From NCBI GenBank assembly GCA_021811105.1, contig JAJZPM010000010.1:1-64000 (forward strand): a DNA stretch of 64,000 bases, written 5' to 3'. The notes under the pieces are model-generated. The model worked only from the letters and a program-made list of their open reading frames with translations, was not told the origin of the DNA and made no database searches. The number at the start of each line of letters is the position of its first letter. Within the stretch, counting starts at the first letter, position 1. The position numbers and the translations under genes were made by a program. The DNA is from Nitrospirota bacterium. GTDB taxonomy: Bacteria > Nitrospirota > Thermodesulfovibrionia > Thermodesulfovibrionales > UBA6898. This document shows, one piece after another, positions 47,299 through 55,779 of the stretch.

Positions 47299-49320
47299 AT
47301 GATGTTTCGGAAATCGATAACCGCAAAGTTCCTTGCAGCGCTGTTCGCCATTCTCCTCATAGGCCAGGCGGCGGGCGCACTGATACAGATTTTCTACACG
47401 CGGGCATCGCTGTTTGATTCACTCAGGAACAGGATAGAGACGGAGGGCGCCATATCCGCTGGGGTAAGCGCGAACCCTTTGCTGAACCTCGACTATGTGC
47501 TTCTGGATTCCTCTCTGGATGAGATTATGAAGGACGAGGACATCACCTCTATCCGCGTCCTCGACAGGGACGGCAGGGTGGTGAGGGAGCGCGTCAAGGC
47601 GGCCGATGCGGGAAGCTCCCCGCTCGCCTCGTTTTATAAGCAGAACCTTTCTTTCAGGACGCCGGTCACGGCCTCAGGCGCCGCCATCGGCGAAGTGGTT
47701 ATCGGTTACACGACAAGATCGATCAACGGGTCGCTTTTTGAAGATATTCTCACGATTTCCCTTTACCAGCTTATTATGCTCTTTTCCGTCGGCGTGATCA
47801 TGATGGTCCTCTTCAACAGGAACATCAAGAAACCGGTGGCGGAGATAAACCGCGCGGTAGAGAAGCTCACGCTCGGCGAGCTGTCTGCCGAGATCCCGGA
47901 CCTCGGGGAAAGCGAGATGGGGAGTATCGCCAAGGGCATCGCCTTTCTCGCAGAACGGCTTTCGCTCACCGTGTCAAGGCTTAATTCAACGGCCGTAAAC
48001 GTGTCGATGGCGATCAAGCAGGTGGACATCACCTATAAGCACGTGATCGGGGGGTCGGTCAGGCAGAGCAATGCGGTCAAGGAGATTTCGAACTCCGCCC
48101 ACCACGCAAACAAGGCGCAGTTCGCCATCAACGAGAGCGCAGAGCGGCTTGCGAGCCTTTCGACCGAAAACGTGTCGTCGCTGATCGAACTGAAGGCGAC
48201 TGCCGAAGAGATCGCCTCGAACAACCAGAGGCTCTTTAGGGCGACCGAGGACTCCTACTCAGTCGTTGCGCAGATGACCCACACGGCGAAGGCGATTTCG
48301 AAGAATGCGGGCGAGGCACTCTCGGCTGTGGAAGACACCTCTGCCTCGGTAGAAGAGATAGGCGCGTCCATACGGGAAGTGGAAGAGCATGCCCGGGAAT
48401 CTTCCAAGATGGCGGGGAAGGTGCAAGAGATCACTTCGGACATCGGCATGCTCTCGATCGTCAACGCGGTCGAGGGGATGGACAAGATTTCGGTCGAGGT
48501 GAAAAAATCTTCGGAGATCGTACAGCGGCTGGGGGCCCGTTCGGCGGACATCGAGAAGGTGCTTTCGGTGATCAAGGACGTGACCGAGCAGACGAACCTG
48601 CTCAGCCTCAATGCGGCGATCCTCGCGGCGCAGGCCGGGGAATACGGCAAGAGTTTTTCAGTCGTGGCGGATGAGATCAGGGGGCTCTCAGAAAGGACCG
48701 CGAGTTCGACCAGGGAGATAGGCGGCATTGTAAAGACGATACAGCGCGACATCAAAGACGCGGTCTCGTCGATCGACTCGGCGAAGCTGAAGGTCGATGA
48801 GGGCAACGACCTGGTGATCAAGGTCGGCGACGCGCTCAAGGAGATCCTGACCGCCTCCGAGCACTCCACAGAGATGACGAAGGCGATAGAGCGGGCGACC
48901 GAGGAGCAGTCGCTTGGACTGAGGCAGATCACCGCGGCGATCGAGGACATACGGAAGATGATGCACAGCGTCGCCAAGTCGACGCTCGAGCAGGACAGTG
49001 CACTCAGTTATCTTCTCGACGGCGTCGGCGAGGTGAAGGAGGTCGCCGACCTGAGCAAACGCGGCACCGAGGAACAGGCGATCGGCACGAGGGGAATATC
49101 GAAGAACCTCGAAATGGCCAATGAGGGAATCACAAGGATAAACGAGGCGGTGCTCAACCAAAAGAAGCTGAACGATTCGATCCTCCAGGCGATTGAACAG
49201 ATCGGGAATATCGGTGCGACTACGGTGAAGGACATGGAAGAGGTCTCCCATTCGCTGAATACGCTGTTCGAGGAGATCGAGGTGCTGAAAAAGGAGATGG
49301 AGGTCTTCAAGATAAGATAG
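47299..49320 (+). CDS. Methyl-accepting chemotaxis protein
   Basis: Two TM segments, [41 protein letters not shown]. Confidence 0.95.
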   Translation: MMFRKSITAKFLAALFAILLIGQAAGALIQIFYTRASLFDSLRNRIETEGAISAGVSANPLLNLDYVLLDSSLDEIMKDEDITSIRVLDRDGRVVRERVKAADAGSSPLASFYKQNLSFRTPVTASGAAIGEVVIGYTTRSINGSLFEDILTISLYQLIMLFSVGVIMMVLFNRNIKKPVAEINRAVEKLTLGELSAEIPDLGESEMGSIAKGIAFLAERLSLTVSRLNSTAVNVSMAIKQVDITYKHVIGGSVRQSNAVKEISNSAHHANKAQFAINESAERLASLSTENVSSLIELKATAEEIASNNQRLFRATEDSYSVVAQMTHTAKAISKNAGEALSAVEDTSASVEEIGASIREVEEHARESSKMAGKVQEITSDIGMLSIVNAVEGMDKISVEVKKSSEIVQRLGARSADIEKVLSVIKDVTEQTNLLSLNAAILAAQAGEYGKSFSVVADEIRGLSERTASSTREIGGIVKTIQRDIKDAVSSIDSAKLKVDEGNDLVIKVGDALKEILTASEHSTEMTKAIERATEEQSLGLRQITAAIEDIRKMMHSVAKSTLEQDSALSYLLDGVGEVKEVADLSKRGTEEQAIGTRGISKNLEMANEGITRINEAVLNQKKLNDSILQAIEQIGNIGATTVKDMEEVSHSLNTLFEEIEVLKKEMEVFKIR

Positions 49321-49812
49321 ATGCAGAAGTTTGCCGTCTTCAACATAGCGGACGAAACGTTCGGAATAGCAATCGGGCGGGTCGTCGAGATTATCAAACC
49401 CCAGAAGATCTATTCGATGCCGGGACTTCCCGATTTCCTCTCCGGAGTGATGAGCGTGAGGGGAGCCGTAATTCCGCTCATCGATCTCAGGAAACGTTTC
49501 GGGAAACAGCCGTCCGGCAAGAAGGAGAGGATCATAGTCATCCGTTCAGGACAGGAGAAGTTGGGGGTCCTCGTCGACGGGATGAAGGAGATCATGTCCC
49601 TCGCGCCCGATGAGATGATACTGCCGCCTTCGATATTCAAGGGGTTCAAGACGGAGTATCTCACCGGCCTGGGCAAGAAGAACGAGACGATCATCATATT
49701 GCTTGATATCGACAACCTCCTCACGTCCGAGGAGAAGATCATGTTGCAAGAGTCGATGGGACTGATAGAGGAGAGCGGTGCAGGAACTCAGAAGGCTGAT
49801 CAGCGACAGTAA
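49321..49812 (+). CDS. CheW-like adaptor
   Basis: FNIADETFGIAIGRVVEIIKPQKIYSMPGLPDFLSGVMSVRGAVIPLIDLRKRF. Confidence 0.93.
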   Translation: MQKFAVFNIADETFGIAIGRVVEIIKPQKIYSMPGLPDFLSGVMSVRGAVIPLIDLRKRFGKQPSGKKERIIVIRSGQEKLGVLVDGMKEIMSLAPDEMILPPSIFKGFKTEYLTGLGKKNETIIILLDIDNLLTSEEKIMLQESMGLIEESGAGTQKADQRQ

Positions 49813-51751
49813 TGTAGAGACCAGAAGAGAGGCGGTCGAAAGCATGAAGGGGAGCGTGGACCGGGAACACATCCCCCTGCTCCTGAAGGCGATGGAGGAC
49901 GCCAGTTGGCGCGTTCGGAAGACCGCGGTAGACATCCTCTTCGAGGACTATCCGGTGGAGCAATACATCCAGGGGCTGATACAGCTGCTCCACATCGAGG
50001 ACAACGCCGGCGCAAGGAACTCGGCGATAGAGGCGCTGATACGGCTCGGCAGGAAGGCCACGCTTTTTCTCATCGAGGCGTTCAAGACGCCGAACAAAGA
50101 CGTGAGGAAGTTCATCATCGACGTCCTCGGGGAGCAGCGGGACAACAGGTCCCTGCCGCTGATGCTCGAGGCAATCAGGGACGAGGATGAAAACGTCAGT
50201 GCCACGGCGGTGGAGCACCTCGGCAAGGTGGGGGAGATATCGGTCGTGGACGCGCTGATAGAGATATTGGACGGCGGAGACTTATGGGTGGCCTACCCTG
50301 CGGCGGACGCGCTGGGGAGAATAGGCAACAAAAAGGCGCTCCCGTACCTTCTTTCCGCCCTGGGCAGAAAACCCCTCAGAGAGCCCGTGCTGAAGGCCCT
50401 CGGCAGGTTCTCCGATCCGTCGACGCTTGGGCATATCATCCCGCTGCTTGAAGATCCTTCAAAGAACATCCAGGAACAGGCGTTGAAAACGATCGAACGG
50501 TTCTACCATAATGGAGTCGGCGCCGGCCCTATCACCGCAGAGATGAGGAGAACCCTCGGTAACAGGGCGATGGAACTGCTGATCAACCACGCCTGGTCGG
50601 CCAAGCGCGAGGTGAGGATATCGGCGATCATGCTCCTCGGCCTGATGAAGGACGAGGCGGCCTACGGGCCTCTGCTCGATATGTCCCACGAGGAGGAGTT
50701 TGCAGAGGACGTGAAGAACGCCCTCGTCTATATCGGCAGAGACAAGCCGGAGTCGCTGCTGAAGCTGTTCGATACGGACAATCCCCATCAGATGCGGTTT
50801 ATCTGCGAGGTGACGCAGAAAGTCGCGTCCCCGGTCTACTACGATATTCTCGACCGCCTGCTTTTTAACGAGGACGGTCACGTCAGGTCCACCGCGGCCG
50901 TCAGCATATCGCAGCTCGAAGACCCGCGCTGTGTGACAAAATTGCGGAAACTTCTCACCGATCCTTATGAGGACGTCCAGGAGGCGGCGGTAGCAGCACT
51001 TGCAAACCTCAGAGACTTCCTGGATCCTGCAGATTTGGCGGCTTCCCTCAGGGACGCAAACCCCGTCATGAGGAGGAATACGGCCCTCCTTATGGGGAAG
51101 ATCAAGGCTTCAGGGACGGTGGAAGGACTCGGCTTTGCGCTCAAGGATGAGAACGTCAGGGTCAGAAAGGCGGTGGTGGCGGCGTTGTCGGCGATCGGGA
51201 CAGAAAATGCGGTAAAGCATCTTTCCTACGCGCTCACCGATGAGAGTCCCGACATACGGATTTCTGCCGCGCTCAGTCTCGGCGCGATGAGGGGCAGTGG
51301 CGTGCTGGAATCCCTCACGATCCTGAGCACGGACCCCGACAATTCGGTGAGGGTCGCCGCAGCCAAGGCGCTCGGCTTGCTCGGCGACAGAAATGCCGTG
51401 AAGACGCTCACCGGTCTTCTTTCTGACAGGAACGGCTTCGTGGTCGCGGCATCGATCGAGTCGCTCAGTGGAATAGGCGGCAATGAAGCCAGGGACGCGA
51501 TCCTTGGGATGCTCAATTCTGCAGACGACGAGATCAGGAGGACCGCGATCATCGGTCTCTCGCCGTTTGAGGATGTGGAAAAGAACCTTGTCCCGTTTCT
51601 TCACGACCCGGACTGGGCGACCCGCATCTCTGCGGTCAGGACGCTCGGCAGGAGGCCCGAAGGGTACGTCAGGAAAGAACTCGAAAGACTCCTTGACACT
51701 GAAGAAGACCCTACCGTACTAAAGGCTGTCGAGGAGATCATGCGTGTTTGA
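49778..51751 (+). CDS. HEAT-repeat protein (GTG start)
   Basis: Many about 31-aa repeats, e.g. DENVSATAVEHLGKVGEISVVDALIEILDGGDLWVAYPAADALGRIG. Confidence 0.92.
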   Translation: MQELRRLISDSNVETRREAVESMKGSVDREHIPLLLKAMEDASWRVRKTAVDILFEDYPVEQYIQGLIQLLHIEDNAGARNSAIEALIRLGRKATLFLIEAFKTPNKDVRKFIIDVLGEQRDNRSLPLMLEAIRDEDENVSATAVEHLGKVGEISVVDALIEILDGGDLWVAYPAADALGRIGNKKALPYLLSALGRKPLREPVLKALGRFSDPSTLGHIIPLLEDPSKNIQEQALKTIERFYHNGVGAGPITAEMRRTLGNRAMELLINHAWSAKREVRISAIMLLGLMKDEAAYGPLLDMSHEEEFAEDVKNALVYIGRDKPESLLKLFDTDNPHQMRFICEVTQKVASPVYYDILDRLLFNEDGHVRSTAAVSISQLEDPRCVTKLRKLLTDPYEDVQEAAVAALANLRDFLDPADLAASLRDANPVMRRNTALLMGKIKASGTVEGLGFALKDENVRVRKAVVAALSAIGTENAVKHLSYALTDESPDIRISAALSLGAMRGSGVLESLTILSTDPDNSVRVAAAKALGLLGDRNAVKTLTGLLSDRNGFVVAASIESLSGIGGNEARDAILGMLNSADDEIRRTAIIGLSPFEDVEKNLVPFLHDPDWATRISAVRTLGRRPEGYVRKELERLLDTEEDPTVLKAVEEIMRV

Positions 51752-52616
51752 GAAGGAAGATATCATCCCCCTTTCGGAGGATGTATTCAGACTCATACGG
51801 GACATTATCAGAGACTACTGCGGTCTGTATTTCGATGACAGCTCCAAGTACCTGCTCGAAAAAAGACTTTCGAGGCGGATACGGAACCACCACCTGAACG
51901 ACTTCAGGGACTACTACCGTTTCATCAGGTACGACAAGAACTACGACGACGAACTCACCGCGATCATCGACCTGCTCACGGTGAATGAGACGTACTTTTT
52001 CAGGGAACAGAACCAGTTGAAGGCCTTCAGCGAGGAGATCCTGAATGAGCTCAGGGAGAAAAACCGTGCGAGCAGGTCCCTGCGGATATGGTCGGCAGGC
52101 TGCTCTACCGGCGAAGAACCCTATACCCTTGCGATGCTGATCAACGAAAATGGGGATTTCAGCGGCTGGGATATCGAGATTTACGGCAGCGACATCAACC
52201 AGCGGGTGCTCCAGGCTGCGCGAAAGGGGATCTACCGGAAGAACTCTTTCAGGACCGCCGACCCCTATTTCGTCGGCAAATATTTCACGGATGAAGAGGG
52301 GTCCTTCAGGATATCCGACGGCATAAAAAAGTACGTGAATTTCAGCTACCTCAACCTTCTCGACCCGTTCAAGGCGAGGTTCCTCGGCAAAATGGATGTC
52401 GTATTGTGCAGAAATGTATTAATATATTTCGACGGCCCTTCGAGAAAGAAGGTCATCGAGAATTTTCATGACAGGCTCGTGGAAGGGGGGTATCTGCTCC
52501 TCGGCCACGCAGAGTCCCTGATCAACATTTCTACCGCCTTTACCCTGAAGCACTTCAAAAACGATATGGTCTATCAGAAGCCGGAAGGGAAAGGCCTGGA
52601 TGTGAAATTCTCATAG
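51744..52616 (+). CDS. cheR: CheR methyltransferase
   Basis: LLTVNETYFFREQNQLKAFSEEIL, IWSAGCSTGEEPYTLAMLI, VLCRNVLIYFD. Confidence 0.96.
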   Translation: MFEKEDIIPLSEDVFRLIRDIIRDYCGLYFDDSSKYLLEKRLSRRIRNHHLNDFRDYYRFIRYDKNYDDELTAIIDLLTVNETYFFREQNQLKAFSEEILNELREKNRASRSLRIWSAGCSTGEEPYTLAMLINENGDFSGWDIEIYGSDINQRVLQAARKGIYRKNSFRTADPYFVGKYFTDEEGSFRISDGIKKYVNFSYLNLLDPFKARFLGKMDVVLCRNVLIYFDGPSRKKVIENFHDRLVEGGYLLLGHAESLINISTAFTLKHFKNDMVYQKPEGKGLDVKFS

Positions 52617-52643
52617 GCAAATCATAATATCAGGAGTTAACGA

Positions 52644-53708
52644 GTGAGCACCAAAGTACTGATTGTCGACGATTCTGCGTATACCAGACAACTGATGAAG
52701 AGGATCATCGAGCAGGACCCGGGCCTGACGGTCGCCGGCATCGCCGGCGACGGCGTGGACGCGATGGCGAAGACCCTCCGGCTGAAGCCGGATATTATCA
52801 CCCTTGATTTCGAGATGCCCGAGATGGACGGGTTCAGTTTCCTCCGGTGGCTGATGCGTGAACGGCCTACGCCGGTGATCATGGTCACCTCTCACAACGA
52901 CTCGAAGACCGTCTTCAAGGCGCTCGAACTCGGTGCCGTCGACTTTATCGCAAAGCCGACGAAACGGGCGTCGCTCGAGTTGCAGAGCATAGAAAAAGAC
53001 CTGCTGCGAAAGATAAGGGGCATCAAACAGATCAGACTGGATATCCTCAGCAGGAACCTGGAACTGCTCGACAGGGAGGAAACCGTCGAGCCTGCCGGCG
53101 ACACCGGCCAGGAGTCGGTGCAGGTGGTGGCGGTGGGTTCCTCCACGGGGGGCCCGGCGGCCCTCCAGATCATCCTGACGAGACTGCCGGCCCATTTTCC
53201 TGCGGGCATCATCGTAAGTCAACATATGCCGAGGGGTTTTACCGGCCCCCTTTCAGAGAGACTGAACAAGCTGGCGCAGATCAGGATAAAAGAGGCCGCG
53301 GAAAATGATCTTATAGAACCCGGCACGGTCCTGATCTGTCCCGGGGGGTACCATCTCGGCCTGAAGAGGAAGGGACCAAAGACTGTGGTCGCGCTGAAAG
53401 AGGGGAGACTTACCGACAAATACGTGCCCTCGGTCGACTACATGATGAGCTCCGCCGCCGAAGTATTCGGGGCGAACGCCATGGGAGTTTTGCTGACCGG
53501 AATGGGCAATGACGGGGCGCGGGGCATGGTGGAAATAAAAGGGAAAGGCGGTTATACTATAGCAGAATCGGAAGAGAGCGCAGTGGTTTTTGGTATGCCC
53601 GCCGAGGCGATCAAGGCCGGGGCTGTCGAAAGTGTGTTGCCGATATCGGACATTCCCGCGGATATAATTCGGGTAGTAAGCTACTCGGTGAACAGGGAGA
53701 ATGCGTAG
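52644..53708 (+). CDS. cheB: CheB protein-glutamate methylesterase
   Basis: Receiver plus VAVGSSTGGPAALQIIL, SQHMPRGFTGPLSERLN, LLTGMGNDGARGM; GTG start. Confidence 0.97.
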   Translation: MSTKVLIVDDSAYTRQLMKRIIEQDPGLTVAGIAGDGVDAMAKTLRLKPDIITLDFEMPEMDGFSFLRWLMRERPTPVIMVTSHNDSKTVFKALELGAVDFIAKPTKRASLELQSIEKDLLRKIRGIKQIRLDILSRNLELLDREETVEPAGDTGQESVQVVAVGSSTGGPAALQIILTRLPAHFPAGIIVSQHMPRGFTGPLSERLNKLAQIRIKEAAENDLIEPGTVLICPGGYHLGLKRKGPKTVVALKEGRLTDKYVPSVDYMMSSAAEVFGANAMGVLLTGMGNDGARGMVEIKGKGGYTIAESEESAVVFGMPAEAIKAGAVESVLPISDIPADIIRVVSYSVNRENA

Positions 53709-54532
53709 TGGAAAAAGAGACCGGTTTTGTTGGCAAGGCCGAGGAGTTCCTCCAGATGTTCAAAAAGGGGGAAGAGTTCACGAAGGAACTCCTGAAGGAA
53801 AACGAGAAACTGCGGTATCGGATCGCCCAGATGGAAGAATCGATCCAGCGCTCGGCCGACGAGGCCAGGATCAAGCTCTACGAAAACAGGATAGGGCTGC
53901 TCGAAGAGGAGTTGAACTCCCTGAAGAAGAGGTTCCGGCAGGTGGAGGAGGAGAACAAGGACTTTGCCTCCAAATACATCGAGGTCGAAGAAGAAAACAA
54001 CAACCTTGCCAACCTCTACGTCGCGAGTTACCAGCTCCACTCCACGCTCGATTTCTCGGAGGTCCTCAGGATCGTGCTCGAGATCATCATCAACCTGATC
54101 GGCGCGGAGAAATTCGCGGTCCTGCTGATCGACGAAAAAACGAATGAGTTGGTGCCTGTAAGCGCCGAGGGCATGGCCGTTTCCGAGGCGCCAAAGGTAA
54201 AGATAGGGCAGGGGAGGATCGGGAGCGTTGCAAAGGAGGGGGAGAGTTTCTTTTCCGATGATCTGGCTGCCGGTGCCGCAGAGTTGAACCCGCTCGAGCC
54301 GATTGTCTGCATCCCGCTGAAAATCAAGGAACACGTCATCGGCGTCATCTCGATCTACAAGCTCCTCACGCAGAAAGAAGGTTTTACGAACGTCGACTAC
54401 GAGCTCTTCAACCTGCTCGCGGGGCACGCGGCCACGGCGATCTTTTCGTCGAAGCTGTATACGCAATCGGAACGGAAGCTTACTACTATACAGAGTTTCC
54501 TCGACCTACTCAAAGAGAAGCCGAGGAAATAG
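53708..54532 (+). CDS. Coiled-coil + GAF domain protein (GTG start)
   Basis: Long N-terminal coiled coil, then GAF-like LDFSEVLRIVLEIIINLIGAEKFAVLLIDEKTNELVPVSAEGM. Confidence 0.85.
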   Translation: MEKETGFVGKAEEFLQMFKKGEEFTKELLKENEKLRYRIAQMEESIQRSADEARIKLYENRIGLLEEELNSLKKRFRQVEEENKDFASKYIEVEEENNNLANLYVASYQLHSTLDFSEVLRIVLEIIINLIGAEKFAVLLIDEKTNELVPVSAEGMAVSEAPKVKIGQGRIGSVAKEGESFFSDDLAAGAAELNPLEPIVCIPLKIKEHVIGVISIYKLLTQKEGFTNVDYELFNLLAGHAATAIFSSKLYTQSERKLTTIQSFLDLLKEKPRK

Positions 54533-54542
54533 GGGGGACACC

Positions 54543-54911
54543 ATGCCGAACATACTCGTTGTTGAAGATTCACCGACAATGAGGCAGCTTATCAGTTTTG
54601 CGATCAAGAGGATACCGAATTCCCATGTCATAGAGGCTACCGACGGGGTCGACGCGCTGAAGAAGCTTTCTTCCGGGAAGGTCGACCTTATCCTGGCGGA
54701 CATCAATATGCCGGTGATGGACGGGCTGAAACTCGTGAGCCTCGTGAGGGGCAACCCGGCATACAAGAGCATCCCGGTCATTATCGTGACGACCGAGGGG
54801 GCGGAGGAAGACAGAAAGAGGGCGCTTTCGATTGGCGCGAACGCATATCTCCCCAAACCGATACAGACGCAGGAACTGATCAGGCTCGTGAATACCTACC
54901 TGGCGCACTGA
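54543..54911 (+). CDS. CheY-like response regulator
   Basis: NILVVEDSPTMRQLISFAIKRIPNSHVIEATDG...DLILADINMPVMDGLKL. Confidence 0.93.
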   Translation: MPNILVVEDSPTMRQLISFAIKRIPNSHVIEATDGVDALKKLSSGKVDLILADINMPVMDGLKLVSLVRGNPAYKSIPVIIVTTEGAEEDRKRALSIGANAYLPKPIQTQELIRLVNTYLAH

Positions 54912-54966
54912 AGGCGTCCCGCCCGGACCACGCATACCGGGGAATCATGTTTTTGTCTCAGCTTGT

Positions 54967-55066
54967 TGCTTTTCCTTGCGTTCTTTGCGGCTTTGCGCGA
55001 ACATCTGCCTTTTTTAGGCTTATGACTTTTTTTCAGCATGTCTGCCTTTGCGTCACGCAACATGAC
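54967..55066. repeat. Composite intergenic repeat: TGCGTTCTTTGCGGCTTTGCG module + ATCTGCCTTTTTTAGGCTT module + R2 fragment
   Basis: Modules shared in part with copies at 963/35133 and 37661. Confidence 0.55.
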
Positions 55067-55110
55067 TGTTAAGTATTGCTCACGTTCCGCGGGAAAAAGA
55101 GGTCAGGGGA

Positions 55111-55692
55111 CTAAGTCCGGCATTTAGGGCAGATAAATCGTGCGGAGAACCATGGCGTGTCGTGCGAGAAATCTGGGATAAGATTGAGGACCGTAGCGGT
55201 CTTGCAGACAGGGCATGTGAAGTCGCCGAGCCTGAAGTCTTCGGCGAGTTTCTTCGCGTCGTAGGCGTCCGGTCTGATCCCGACTGCATAATGGGCTACT
55301 TCCTGCTCGGCCGGCTGGTGGCTTATCGTCGTCCTGATTTTGTCAATCACCTCGTTGATCTTGGTCGTCGCCTTTACGATATACCCGGCGGCGCCGAGAT
55401 TGAGCGCTTTTTCGACTTCTTCAGGCTGTCCCTTTGCGGAGAAGACCAGGATGGGAATATTCGAACGTTTCGGGTCCGTCTTGACGACCTGCAGCACCTT
55501 GTATCCGTCCATGACGGGCATCATCAGATCGAGGAGAATGATGTCCGGCCTTTCCGTAGCAAGGACCTTTATCGCTTCCATCCCGTTGTCTGCGGTGGAG
55601 ACCTGAAATTGCTCGAGGGTAAGTTTGTTTCTGTATATCTGCTGGACAGCCTTCGAATCTTCGACCAGAAGGACCTTGTACCTTATCGCCAT
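55111..55692 (-). CDS. Response regulator with C-terminal zinc-ribbon-like domain
   Basis: Receiver KVLLVEDSKAVQQIYRNKL...IILLDLMMPVMDGYKVL; C-terminus FTCPVCKTATVLN...FICPKCRT. Confidence 0.88.
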   Translation of the reverse strand: MAIRYKVLLVEDSKAVQQIYRNKLTLEQFQVSTADNGMEAIKVLATERPDIILLDLMMPVMDGYKVLQVVKTDPKRSNIPILVFSAKGQPEEVEKALNLGAAGYIVKATTKINEVIDKIRTTISHQPAEQEVAHYAVGIRPDAYDAKKLAEDFRLGDFTCPVCKTATVLNLIPDFSHDTPWFSARFICPKCRT

Positions 55693-55779
55693 AGCAGATC
55701 ATTTTAGCCAGCAATGGCAACGACTGTCAAGGAACAAGCAGCGGGTATGTATGTAAATTAGTGTGCCGCCGACGGGATT

